From assembly GCA_964532875.1 (NCBI GenBank), contig CAZHIZ010000002.1:1-64000 (forward strand): 64,000 nucleotides of DNA, read 5' to 3'. Shown here in pieces: positions 9,419 through 18,140 of this stretch. The notes under the pieces are model-generated. The model made no database searches and was not told the origin of the DNA. It was given only the letters and a program-made list of their open reading frames with translations. The DNA comes from Caldithrix sp964532875 (GTDB lineage Bacteria; Calditrichota; Calditrichia; Calditrichales; Calditrichaceae). A program made the position numbers and the translations under genes. Numbering within the stretch: the stretch's first letter is position 1; every line of letters starts with the position of its first letter.

Positions 9419-11035
9419 ATGGTACACGGGCAGCAAGAATACGATTTTGATTTCATTGTAATTGGTTCCGGATTCGGCGGTTCGGTCTCGGCCCTTCGTT
9501 TAACGGAGAAGGGCTATTCCGTACTCGTTTTGGAAAAGGGCAAACGGCTGCAGGCCGATGATTTCCCAAAAACAAACTGGAATTTAAAGCGTTGGTTCTG
9601 GTTGCCCTCGCTCAAGTTCTTCGGTTTGTTTCGGCTGTCGTTTTTCCGGCATATTACCGTCCTTTCCGGTGTGGGAGTGGGCGGCGGTTCCCTGGTGTAT
9701 GCCAATACGTTGCCGATTCCAACGGATGATTTTTTTAGCGCACCTACCTGGGCGCATCTGGCCGATTGGAAAAAGGAACTCATGCCTTTTTACAAAGTAG
9801 CCCGCAAAATGCTGGGCACGGCCCGCAATCCGCGTCTGGAAACGGGCGATCTGGCGTTAAAACGTCTGGCTAAGGAATTGGGTAAAGAGGCACAATTCGA
9901 GGCAACGGAAGTGGCCGTCTTTTTCGGCGAAGCGGAAAAAACGGTACCCGATCCCTATTTTGGCGGCCAAGGGCCGCAGCGTGCCGGTTGCCGGTTTTGC
10001 GGCGGTTGTATGATCGGTTGCCGCTACAATGCCAAAAATACTCTGGACAAAAACTATCTGTATTTTGCCGAACACAAGGGTGCCCAAATTCAGGCTGAAT
10101 CCGAAGTGTACGACGTTCGGCCTTTGGGGGCCGCTGACGGTAGTCAAGGATACAGAGTGTATTGGCGCCAATCCACACGCTATTTTAAACGTCGCGGTTC
10201 TTTTACCTGCAAAGGGGTGATTTTTGCCGGCGGTGTTTTAGGAACCGTACCGCTGCTTTTAAAACTGAAAAAACGTTCCCTGCCTCGTCTTTCATCGCGC
10301 ATCGGTTACGGGGTACGCACCAATTCCGAAAGCCTGATCGGCATTACGACCACGGATCGTTCCGTTACGTTTTCCAATGGTATTGCCATCGGTTCCATTT
10401 TGCATACCGATGATCATAGCAGCGTGGAGCCCGTGCGCTACCCGGCCGGGTCGGGATTCTGGCGCATTCTGATGTCACCCATGGTTTCGGGTAAATATTT
10501 CTGGCAAAGGCTGGGGAAAATCATAGGCGAAATGATAAGTCATCCTGTGCGCTTTCTTAAAACCTATTTTGTGGACGATTGGGCGCGGCGAACACAAATT
10601 TTACTTTTCATGCAAACCCTGGAAAGCACTTTGCGTTTTTCATTTGGCCTTTTCGGCATGAAGTCGACCGTAGAGCAGGGCAAAGCGCCTACTGCCTTTA
10701 TTCCCGAAGCGCAGGATATTGCCCGCCGTTATGCGCGAATTGCCGGCGGAAATCCGACGGTATTACTCACGGAAACACTTATGGGTATTCCCACAACGGC
10801 CCACATTTTGGGCGGGGCGGTCATGGGGCGCACTGCAGACGAGGGCGTTATTGATGCCCACAATCGTGTGTTCGGCTACCAAAATATGTACATTTGCGAC
10901 GGTTCCATGATTTCGGCCAATCCGGGTGTCAACCCATCGCTAACCATTACGGCTTTGACGGAACGCGCCATGAGTAAAATACCGGCTAAAAATGAGAATC
11001 ACACCCGGGAACAAAAGCAAAAGGGGAAGGCATGA
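9419..11035 (+). CDS. GMC-family FAD-dependent oxidoreductase with four-Cys cluster
   Basis: 538 residues. The FAD-binding Rossmann motif GSGFGG is at 16-21 and GVGVGGGSLVYAN around 83 contacts the flavin. The C-terminus has a GMC-like ending (GGAVMGR, ICDGSMISANPGVNPSLTITALTERA). Such proteins oxidise alcohols; cholesterol oxidase and long-chain alcohol oxidases are relatives. CRFCGGCMIGC places cysteines at 191, 194, 197 and 201, spaced C-x2-C-x2-C-x3-C like a ferredoxin cluster ligand set, although bound iron is only a possibility. No signal peptide was seen. The gene overlaps the next one by four bases (ATGA) and follows the aldehyde dehydrogenase, so the three are probably co-transcribed. 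Confidence 0.88.
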   Translation: MVHGQQEYDFDFIVIGSGFGGSVSALRLTEKGYSVLVLEKGKRLQADDFPKTNWNLKRWFWLPSLKFFGLFRLSFFRHITVLSGVGVGGGSLVYANTLPIPTDDFFSAPTWAHLADWKKELMPFYKVARKMLGTARNPRLETGDLALKRLAKELGKEAQFEATEVAVFFGEAEKTVPDPYFGGQGPQRAGCRFCGGCMIGCRYNAKNTLDKNYLYFAEHKGAQIQAESEVYDVRPLGAADGSQGYRVYWRQSTRYFKRRGSFTCKGVIFAGGVLGTVPLLLKLKKRSLPRLSSRIGYGVRTNSESLIGITTTDRSVTFSNGIAIGSILHTDDHSSVEPVRYPAGSGFWRILMSPMVSGKYFWQRLGKIIGEMISHPVRFLKTYFVDDWARRTQILLFMQTLESTLRFSFGLFGMKSTVEQGKAPTAFIPEAQDIARRYARIAGGNPTVLLTETLMGIPTTAHILGGAVMGRTADEGVIDAHNRVFGYQNMYICDGSMISANPGVNPSLTITALTERAMSKIPAKNENHTREQKQKGKA

Positions 11036-12081
11036 AGCGAACTGAAAAGAAAGATTTTTTAAGGAAACAAAGCCTGCGTTTTTTTACGGCGATTTTGCTT
11101 GGATTTTTGTTATTTTCCTGCATTAGGGACAAAGCAAAGGAGAATAAATTGGCGGAATTTTTTCAAAAAGACACCGTGACCATTTTGGTTACCGATTCAG
11201 GTCTTGGCGGACTTTCCATTGCCGCCGATGTGGCGAGACGATTAAAAGAACAGCCTGTGTTCAAGAGCGCCCGGGTGATTTTCTTTAATGCACAAATGGA
11301 TAAGCACACCGGCTACAACGATATGAAAACCACCCGACAGAAAGTGCAAATTTTTAACAATGCCTTGCAAGCCATGAATCGGGAATTCCATCCCGATTTG
11401 CTGTTGATCGCTTGTAATACCCTGTCGGTTCTTTATGACCAAACGGCTTTTTCCAGACAGGCTGCTTTCCCGGTAAAAGGCATTGTGCAAACCGGTGCGG
11501 AATTGATTGAACGAAACTTAAAAAAGGTAGCACATTCCAAGGTGATTATTTTTGCCACGCAAACAACGGTACGGCAGGGTAAGCATAAAGCCTTGCTAAT
11601 GGCAAACGGCATCGAAGGAGAGCGCATTGTAACGCAGGCCTGCCCACATCTGGCCGGTAGCATCGAGCGGGGGCCGCACAGTGCCAAAACCGCTGCTTTG
11701 GTGCAACAGTATGTGGATTCGGCCTTGCACGTTCTAAATGACGATCACTCTCCGCTGTTTGTCAGTTACAATTGCACCCATTACGGTTATGTGGATGATG
11801 TTTTTCGAAAGGCATTTGAAGAAAAGGGACGTCCGGTGGAAGCCTTTTTGAATCCCAATCCTTTCATGGCAAATTTTCTGTTCGAGCAAAAGGCACGCCC
11901 TTCATTTAAGCACTGCGACCTGACGGTAACGGTGGTATCGCAACCCGAATTATCCCCGAATAAAATCGATAATATTTCCAATTTAATTGCACCGATTTCA
12001 GCCCAAACGGCCGAGGCGCTGAAAAATTATGTCCATCGTCCGCATTTTTTCGAATGGAAAACCATTGCCGGACAACGCTGA
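11032..12081 (+). CDS. Glutamate/aspartate racemase-like lipoprotein
   Basis: 349 residues. The N-terminus is a lipoprotein signal with lipobox LLFSC (Cys30), so the enzyme should be membrane-anchored outside the cytoplasm. The rest resembles MurI: VTDSGLGGLS, first catalytic Cys128 in ACNTLS, second Cys248 in NCTHYG. Both racemase cysteines are present, so activity is plausible. Ordinary MurI is cytoplasmic and about 260-280 residues; an exported copy cannot supply D-glutamate for the early murein precursor. It may instead act on a periplasmic amino acid. The four-base overlap with the GMC oxidoreductase gene suggests coupled translation, but no common pathway is obvious. Confidence 0.82.
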   Translation: MKRTEKKDFLRKQSLRFFTAILLGFLLFSCIRDKAKENKLAEFFQKDTVTILVTDSGLGGLSIAADVARRLKEQPVFKSARVIFFNAQMDKHTGYNDMKTTRQKVQIFNNALQAMNREFHPDLLLIACNTLSVLYDQTAFSRQAAFPVKGIVQTGAELIERNLKKVAHSKVIIFATQTTVRQGKHKALLMANGIEGERIVTQACPHLAGSIERGPHSAKTAALVQQYVDSALHVLNDDHSPLFVSYNCTHYGYVDDVFRKAFEEKGRPVEAFLNPNPFMANFLFEQKARPSFKHCDLTVTVVSQPELSPNKIDNISNLIAPISAQTAEALKNYVHRPHFFEWKTIAGQR

Positions 12082-12427
12082 TCATTCAACACAAGGCAGG
12101 GGCAAGTTTTCCTAAAAGTTATAGGGCATATCGGCCGGAAATTTAAATAAAGCGATGTTACTTTCAGTTTCTCCCCTGATTTTAATCGGTCTCAGGCGGA
12201 ATTTTTAGAACCCCCAAACGGTTTTGTTGCATGCGAGTGAATGGATGATGCCAATTGTTGAGAGAAACCGATATTTAATCTTTCTCCGGGATAAATAGAG
12301 CAAAAGATTTGCTTCCCCAAAAGAGACGGGGAAATATTTTCCTGTGTCACCAATTTTTTTTAATTCTTTGTACAAATTAGACGATAAAAGTTAAATATTG
12401 AAATTCATATTTAATAGTGAAGGTTTT
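12082..12427. other. Upstream region of the amidotransferase/carrier-protein cassette
   Basis: 346 bases without a gene. TTCCCC (12313-12318) and GGGGAA (12328-12333) could form a short hairpin followed by an A/T run about 95 bases before the start codon. GAGAAA/TTTCTC at 12262-12286 is a second weak inverted repeat. No promoter could be named with confidence. Confidence 0.4.
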
Positions 12428-14404
12428 ATGTGTGGAATTGCAGGTTTTGTAGCGGAGCATTTGACTTATCCTCAAAGTGAATCAAGGTTAAAACGCATGG
12501 TGGGCAGTTTGTACCACCGTGGTCCGGACGAATGCGGTTTTTTATTTGCTAAAAATGTGGCCATGGGGATGGCGCGATTAAGCATTATCGATTTAAATAC
12601 AGGAAGTCAGCCCATCCACAATGAAGATCGAACCGTATGGACGGTATTTAATGGTGAGATTTTCAATTACATCGAATTGCGGCAGGAACTGGAAAAGTTA
12701 GGCCATGTGTTTTATACCCGATCCGATACCGAGGTGCTGGTACACGGGTACGAACAGTTCGGCATGGATTTTTTACAACATTTGAACGGGCAATTTGCCA
12801 TTGCCATTTGGGATGTCAAAAAACGGCATTTAATTTTGGCACGTGATCGTGTAGGCATTCGGCCGCTTTATTATGCCAATCGTCACGGACAGTTCATATT
12901 CGGTTCGGAAATAAAAAGCATTCTGGCCGAAGGCAGCATTGATGCACGTATTCAAGCACAAGGTCTGGCCGATATTTTTACCTTCTGGGTGAATATTCCT
13001 CCTGAAACCACATTCGAAGGAATCGACGAGTTACCGCCTGGGCATTTTTTAATTTATGAAAACGGTCGAGTACAGGTTCGTCCTTACTGGCACTATGATT
13101 TTCCGCCTAATGGTACCTTTGAAAGTCGACCTAAGGAAGAATGGGCCCGCGAATTACGTTCCGTCTTGCACGAGGCCGTTGCCTTGCGTTTACGGGCCGA
13201 TGTGCCTGTGGCGGCTTATTTAAGTGGCGGAATTGATTCGTCTGTTATCTCGGCTTTGGTTAAAAAATATCATAATAACGAATTGATTACTTTTTCAGTG
13301 GCTTTTAAAGATGCCCATTACGACGAGCGTACCTATCAGCAAATGATGGCTCGGCATATTGGTACACGTCACTATACGATTGAAGTCGATCATAATGATA
13401 TTGCCGAAAGTTTCGGCCGGGTAATTTGGCATGCGGAAAAACCAATGATGCGTACGGCGCCGGCACCTCTTTTCGCTTTGTCTGCATTAGTGCGCGACCA
13501 CGGAATTAAAGTGGTGCTTACCGGTGAAGGTGCCGATGAAATGTTTGGTGGTTACAATATTTTTAAGGAAGATAAAATTCGTCGTTTTTGGGCACGTCAA
13601 CCCCAATCGGTTTGTCGTCCCATGTTGTTAGCACGCTTATATCCTTATATTTTAAAAGATGAAAAGGCGATTAACCCTTTTTGGCAAGCCTTTTTTAAAA
13701 AGCATTTGCAGGATACGGATGATCCTTTTTATTCCCATTGGTTGCGCTGGATAAACACCGCACATTTAAGAACCATATTTTCTGCCGGTGTCAAAGAACA
13801 TTTTCAATTCGAGAATCAGTTACAAAAAGTACGCAGTTACCTATTGCCTGATTTTACCGAATGGCATCCCCTGAATCGTGCCCAATATTTGGAAGCGGCT
13901 TTGTTCATGAACGGTTATCTTCTTTCGTCGCAAGGTGATCGAATGATGATGGGACACTCGGTGGAAGGCCGATTTCCTTTTCTGGATCACAACGTGGTAG
14001 CTTTTGCCGCAACCATTCCGTCCGATTTAAAAATTAAGGGTCTAAACGAAAAATACATTTTGAAACAGGCTTATAGCGATTTACTTCCTGTGGATATCAT
14101 TAAACGCAGTAAGCAACCGTACCGGGCGCCTATTGCACCTGTATTTTTGGGAGCGAATGCCCCGCAATTGATCCGTGAATTACTTAGCCCTGAAGTGCTT
14201 AAAAAATACGGTTATTTTAATCCGCAGGCTATCGAGCGCTTACAAGCCAAATTGCAAAAACTGGGTGGGCAGGTGTCCGCCCGTGACGAAATGGCCATGG
14301 TTGCAGTGGTTTCCACTCAACTAATGCACTATCATTTTGTAGAATCGTTTTCAAAGCATACAATCAAATTACCTGAAAAGCAGGTACGAATACAAATCGA
14401 TTAA
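12428..14404 (+). CDS. asnB: Asparagine synthase-type glutamine amidotransferase
   Basis: 658 residues starting MCGIAGF, which exposes the catalytic Cys2 of a class II glutaminase domain; the upstream in-frame ATG at 12398 would bury it, and GAAGG lies before 12428. The N-terminal domain carries YHRGPDE, FNGEIFNY, RSDTEVL and ARDRVGIRPL. The synthetase domain has the ATP-binding PP-loop SGGIDSS at 266-272 and LTGEGADEMFGGY. It transfers glutamine ammonia to an AMP-activated carboxylate. At 658 residues it is longer than E. coli AsnB (about 554) and closer to the AsnB-like amidotransferases of polysaccharide or natural-product clusters. With a carrier protein and acyl ligase downstream, the acceptor may not be aspartate. 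Confidence 0.9.
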   Translation: MCGIAGFVAEHLTYPQSESRLKRMVGSLYHRGPDECGFLFAKNVAMGMARLSIIDLNTGSQPIHNEDRTVWTVFNGEIFNYIELRQELEKLGHVFYTRSDTEVLVHGYEQFGMDFLQHLNGQFAIAIWDVKKRHLILARDRVGIRPLYYANRHGQFIFGSEIKSILAEGSIDARIQAQGLADIFTFWVNIPPETTFEGIDELPPGHFLIYENGRVQVRPYWHYDFPPNGTFESRPKEEWARELRSVLHEAVALRLRADVPVAAYLSGGIDSSVISALVKKYHNNELITFSVAFKDAHYDERTYQQMMARHIGTRHYTIEVDHNDIAESFGRVIWHAEKPMMRTAPAPLFALSALVRDHGIKVVLTGEGADEMFGGYNIFKEDKIRRFWARQPQSVCRPMLLARLYPYILKDEKAINPFWQAFFKKHLQDTDDPFYSHWLRWINTAHLRTIFSAGVKEHFQFENQLQKVRSYLLPDFTEWHPLNRAQYLEAALFMNGYLLSSQGDRMMMGHSVEGRFPFLDHNVVAFAATIPSDLKIKGLNEKYILKQAYSDLLPVDIIKRSKQPYRAPIAPVFLGANAPQLIRELLSPEVLKKYGYFNPQAIERLQAKLQKLGGQVSARDEMAMVAVVSTQLMHYHFVESFSKHTIKLPEKQVRIQID

Positions 14405-14422
14405 CATAATAAGGAGGCCCTG

Positions 14423-15394
14423 ATGGCATTCTCAAAAAAAGACCTTGAAATAGATGCGGCCCGAGTAAGTGAGCAATTGGTCTCTCATTTGCGTGAGGTT
14501 ATTGGGCGGCGCTTTCATAAGCGCGGGGTTGTACTTGGTATTAGTGGCGGGGTCGATTCCAGCGTCTGTCTGGCCTTGTCGGTAAAAGCTTTTGGCCCTA
14601 AACACGTGGTTGCTCTGGCCTTACCCGAATCGGATTCCGATCCCGAGAGTGCGGTGCTGGCCCGAAAATTGGCGCGACAATTCGGGGTGGAATTTATTGT
14701 GGAAGACATCACTCCGGCTTTAGCCGGCTTCGGTACTTATCGTCGGAGGGACGAAGCCATTAAACGGGTTTTCCCGGAATACGATCCTACCTATAAGGCG
14801 AAAATTGTTTTACCCGGGAATTTAATGGAGAAGGATACGTTGAATGTTTTCTATTTAACCATTATTTCGCCGGAAGGCGAAGAAAAGACCAAACGCTTAC
14901 CTTTAAAGGAATATCTACAAATTGTTGCCGCGTCCAATTTTAAACAACGCAGCCGTATGGCTATGCTCTATTATCATGCCGAGCGCTTGAATTACGGTGT
15001 AGTGGGGACGGGCAACAAAGATGAACATGAACAAGGTTTTTTCGTAAAGTGGGGAGACGGAGGAGCGGATGTTAAGCCTATTGCCCATTTGTTTAAAACT
15101 CAGGTTTACCAATTGGCGGAATATTTGGATATCCCGGAAGAAATCCGGAAACGACCTCCTACTACCGATACTTACAGTGCGGAATCGACTCAGGAAGAAT
15201 TTTTCTTTCGCGTGCCGTTTGAAATCGGTGATTTGGTTTGGTTAGGTATGGAAAAAAATGTGCCGGTGGAAGAAATTGCCGCGGCTGCCGGTATTACCGT
15301 GGAACAAGTACAACGTATCCAAAAAGATATTCAGCGCAAATTGCGTTTTGCTGAATATTTGAAGGCCGGTCCGGTTCATTTTGCTACCGAATAA
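14423..15394 (+). CDS. NadE-like ATP pyrophosphatase (divergent NAD synthase family)
   Basis: 323 residues, with AAGGAGG five bases before the ATG. The PP-loop SGGVDSS is at 41-47, TGNKDE at 196-201 (NadE proteins usually have TGNKSE), then KWGDGGADVKPIAHLFKTQVY and RPPTTDTYSAE. This is the NadE fold, which adenylates nicotinate adenine dinucleotide and adds ammonia. It is longer than ammonia-dependent NadE (about 245-275). It has an extra stretch of about 50 residues (near 130-170, including LEKEDTL-like and PEGEEK segments) before NFKQRSRM. The DE-rich site late in NadE is replaced by STQEEFFFRVP. It has no glutaminase domain. Either it makes NAD, or it is a relative recruited to amidate another acid in this cassette. 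Confidence 0.8.
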   Translation: MAFSKKDLEIDAARVSEQLVSHLREVIGRRFHKRGVVLGISGGVDSSVCLALSVKAFGPKHVVALALPESDSDPESAVLARKLARQFGVEFIVEDITPALAGFGTYRRRDEAIKRVFPEYDPTYKAKIVLPGNLMEKDTLNVFYLTIISPEGEEKTKRLPLKEYLQIVAASNFKQRSRMAMLYYHAERLNYGVVGTGNKDEHEQGFFVKWGDGGADVKPIAHLFKTQVYQLAEYLDIPEEIRKRPPTTDTYSAESTQEEFFFRVPFEIGDLVWLGMEKNVPVEEIAAAAGITVEQVQRIQKDIQRKLRFAEYLKAGPVHFATE

Positions 15395-15438
15395 ATTTGT
15401 GGAAAGAAAATTGTGTAAGAAAAAAAGGAGAAAATAAC

Positions 15439-15687
15439 ATGGATGAAATAAAACAAAAGGTACGAGAATATTTAGTGGAAAACTTTCTCTTTGGAGATAC
15501 GGAGACGGTTTTGGAAGACAACCAATCACTTATTGATTCGGGCGTGATCGATTCGACCGGTGTGTTGGAATTGATTACTTTTTTAGAATCGGAATTTGGA
15601 ATTACCGTTGAAGACGATGAAGTCCTTCCCGAGAATCTGGATTCTATCGACAATATTGCCGCTTACATTCAACGGAAAAAAAATTAG
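15439..15687 (+). CDS. Acyl carrier protein
   Basis: 82 residues. The start at 15439 is set by AAGGAG eight bases upstream, not the earlier in-frame ATG at 15397. Ser39 in VIDSTGVLEL is the expected phosphopantetheine attachment site. The four-helix pattern and acidic composition fit the ACP family. It differs from the fatty-acid synthesis AcpP, which has DSLD and sits beside fab genes, so this is a dedicated carrier. It probably holds an acyl or aminoacyl group loaded by the AMP-forming ligase at 16575-18140. No phosphopantetheinyl transferase is in the window. Confidence 0.9.
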   Translation: MDEIKQKVREYLVENFLFGDTETVLEDNQSLIDSGVIDSTGVLELITFLESEFGITVEDDEVLPENLDSIDNIAAYIQRKKN

Positions 15688-15704
15688 CAGGATTACAGGT
15701 AGCC

Positions 15705-16541
15705 ATGAAACAATTAATAATCCTATTAGTCGTTCTGCTATTTGGGGGCTGTTCCGACCGAAACACGGGAGAAATAAAAGTGAGCCTGGAGCAAGTGCAA
15801 AATGATTTGCAAATTTTAAAGGAGAGCAAATTATTTTTCGGACATCAATCGGTAGGTCGCAATATTATCCAAGGTATTAAAGAATTAATGAAGGAAAGCG
15901 GTCAATCGACTTTACAAATTGTCGATGCAAAAACCGATACTCTACCGCGTTTCTACTTTGCACAAGCCAATGTGGGGCGTAATACATTTCCCGAAACCAA
16001 ATGTGCCGATTTTGCCCAATTGATTCGTAACAAATTGGGACCGGATGGGGTACAATACGCTTTTTTGAAATTCTGTTTTGTGGATGTTACCCGCCAAAGG
16101 GATATCTTCAAAATGCTTCATATTTATCAAACGACAATTGATTCTTTACGGCAGGCTTTCCCGAAAATTGTTTTCATTCATTTTACAGTACCTTTAAAGG
16201 TGCAATCCGGTGGAATTAAAAACAAAATAAAACGCTTGTTGGGTAAGGCCTCAACCCGGGATTTGGATAACGCCCGGCGCAATGCTTACAATGCGCTTCT
16301 TAAAAAGAGATTTGCCGGTGAACCGATTTTCGACTTGGCGGCTGTGGAGTCCACCTATCCCGACGGCAAGCGGGAAACATTCTCTTTGAACGGGCGGACA
16401 AATTACAGCTTAATTCAGGCCTATTCCAATGACGGCGGCCATTTAAATGCCGATGGCCGACGATGGGTAGCCGCCCATTTACTGCATTATTTGGCGGCAT
16501 TAGTAAAAAAACGGAATGACACCGTTACTTCAACAAAATAG
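15705..16541 (+). CDS. SGNH-hydrolase-like lipoprotein
   Basis: 278 residues. The lipobox LFGGC (Cys16) predicts a lipid-anchored exported protein. FFGHQSVG with Ser49 looks like a block I serine of the SGNH/GDSL esterase superfamily, though it is not a classic GDSL. NDGGHLNADG around residues 241-249 supplies the Asp-x-x-His block V. Such enzymes add or remove acyl groups on sugars and lipids. Its place between the carrier protein and the acyl ligase suggests that the pathway product, or its transfer, ends outside the cytoplasm. The catalytic reading is from motifs only and the family is poorly characterised. Confidence 0.7.
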   Translation: MKQLIILLVVLLFGGCSDRNTGEIKVSLEQVQNDLQILKESKLFFGHQSVGRNIIQGIKELMKESGQSTLQIVDAKTDTLPRFYFAQANVGRNTFPETKCADFAQLIRNKLGPDGVQYAFLKFCFVDVTRQRDIFKMLHIYQTTIDSLRQAFPKIVFIHFTVPLKVQSGGIKNKIKRLLGKASTRDLDNARRNAYNALLKKRFAGEPIFDLAAVESTYPDGKRETFSLNGRTNYSLIQAYSNDGGHLNADGRRWVAAHLLHYLAALVKKRNDTVTSTK

Positions 16542-16574
16542 CGTAAGGAAAATTTTATTTAATGAAAGGCACGT

Positions 16575-18140
16575 ATGCATAAACCGGTTAGATTATTGCA
16601 TGAGATTTTGGAAAACGCCGTTGAACGTCATGCGCAGAAAATTGCTTTGTTTGCCGAAGGCAATCCGTTTACTTATGAAGAAGTTTGGCAAGCAGCCTTG
16701 CGCTTGAGTAATGCTTTTAAAGAACGCGGTGTGCGTAGGGGTGATCGGGTGGCCATTTACATGGATAACACTTTCCCTGCCGTGGTTTCTGTGTTTGCCA
16801 CTTTGATGACAGGTGGTGTATTTCTTATGATTAATCCACAGACGAAACCGGATAAATTACGCTTTATTTTAGATGATAGCGAAGCGGTTATTTTGTTGAC
16901 GGACGGGCATTTGGCCGATCATTTTGCGTCCGTTGCAAATACAAATAAACGCTTAAAATCGGTTATTGCCTCTGGGGACCTGTCCCGCTTAACCCAAGCG
17001 GAATTCCATCTGGAAGCTTTTGATCAGGTATTAGCCGAAGCACATCCTGAAAATGAACCTGCTTCTGTAATTCCAAACGATTTGGCCGCTTTGATTTACA
17101 CCTCGGGCAGTACGGGATTTCCCAAGGGCGTGATGATGACCCATCAGAATATGGTGTTTGCTACGGGAAGTTTGTGCCAATATTTACGGCTTACCGAAGA
17201 CGAGCGCATTATGCTAATGCTACCCATGGCCTTCGATTACGGCCTGTATCAATTATTTATGGCTTTTAACATGGCGGCCACACTCATTGTGGAGCGCTCC
17301 TTTATTTTTCCTACTCTGGTTTACAAACGTATTCGGCAATTTAAAGCTACGGTTTTTCCCGGGGTGCCAACGATATTTGCTACTTTGATTGCCGCGCACG
17401 AAAAGTCGGGCCTGACATTTCCATCTGTCCGTAAAGTAACCAATACGGCTGCCGCTTTGCCCCCCGAATATTTACAACCGTTAAAGTCAATTTTTCCCAA
17501 TGCACTGATTTTTAAAATGTACGGATTGACTGAATGCAAACGAGTTGCTTATCTGGAACCGGAGTTACTCGATAAAAAGCCCGCTTCGGTGGGAAAGGCC
17601 ATCCCAGGAACGGAGGTTTTTTTACGCTCACCGGATGGTAAACCTGTCCCTCCCGGAGAAGCCGGAATTTTGTACGTACGTGGCCCGCATGTTATGGCGG
17701 GCTACTGGAAGAATGAGGCACAAACCGCACAAATGTTAGTACCCGGTCCGGTGCCAGGTGAAAGAATTTTGTGTACCCACGATTGGTTTAAAACCGATGA
17801 AGACGGTTTTTTGTATTTTGTCGGACGAAGTGACGATATCATTAAAACCCGTGGCGAAAAAGTAAGCCCCGTTGAAATTGAGAACGTACTGTATCGGATT
17901 AAGGGGGTGAAAGAAGCCGCGGTCGTCGGGGTGCCCGATGATCTCCTGGGGCAGGCTATTCGCGCTTTTGTCGTAACGGAAAACGGCTTGACCGAGAAGG
18001 AAATTAAACGTGTGTGCGCGAAACATTTGGAAAATTTTATGGTGCCTCATCGAATTTCGTTTTTACCCGAATTACCAAAAAGCCCCAATGGCAAAATTGA
18101 CAAAAAAATTTTAAAAGAGATGGCACAAAATGAATCGTAA
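16575..18140 (+). CDS. AMP-forming acyl-CoA/acyl-carrier ligase (ANL family)
   Basis: 521 residues, with AAAGG six bases before the ATG. It activates a carboxylate as the acyl-AMP and transfers it to a thiol. Motifs are in order: YTSGSTGFPKG (about 175-185) for ATP binding, YGLTE (about 316), GRSDDIIKTRGEKVSPVEIE at the hinge, and the catalytic lysine in PNGKIDKK (about 505). It resembles the single-module ligases that load free-standing carrier proteins and the acyl ligases of exosortase-associated polysaccharide clusters. The acyl carrier protein two genes upstream is the natural thiol partner. Substrate cannot be read reliably. It overlaps the next gene by 11 bases. Confidence 0.9.
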   Translation: MHKPVRLLHEILENAVERHAQKIALFAEGNPFTYEEVWQAALRLSNAFKERGVRRGDRVAIYMDNTFPAVVSVFATLMTGGVFLMINPQTKPDKLRFILDDSEAVILLTDGHLADHFASVANTNKRLKSVIASGDLSRLTQAEFHLEAFDQVLAEAHPENEPASVIPNDLAALIYTSGSTGFPKGVMMTHQNMVFATGSLCQYLRLTEDERIMLMLPMAFDYGLYQLFMAFNMAATLIVERSFIFPTLVYKRIRQFKATVFPGVPTIFATLIAAHEKSGLTFPSVRKVTNTAAALPPEYLQPLKSIFPNALIFKMYGLTECKRVAYLEPELLDKKPASVGKAIPGTEVFLRSPDGKPVPPGEAGILYVRGPHVMAGYWKNEAQTAQMLVPGPVPGERILCTHDWFKTDEDGFLYFVGRSDDIIKTRGEKVSPVEIENVLYRIKGVKEAAVVGVPDDLLGQAIRAFVVTENGLTEKEIKRVCAKHLENFMVPHRISFLPELPKSPNGKIDKKILKEMAQNES

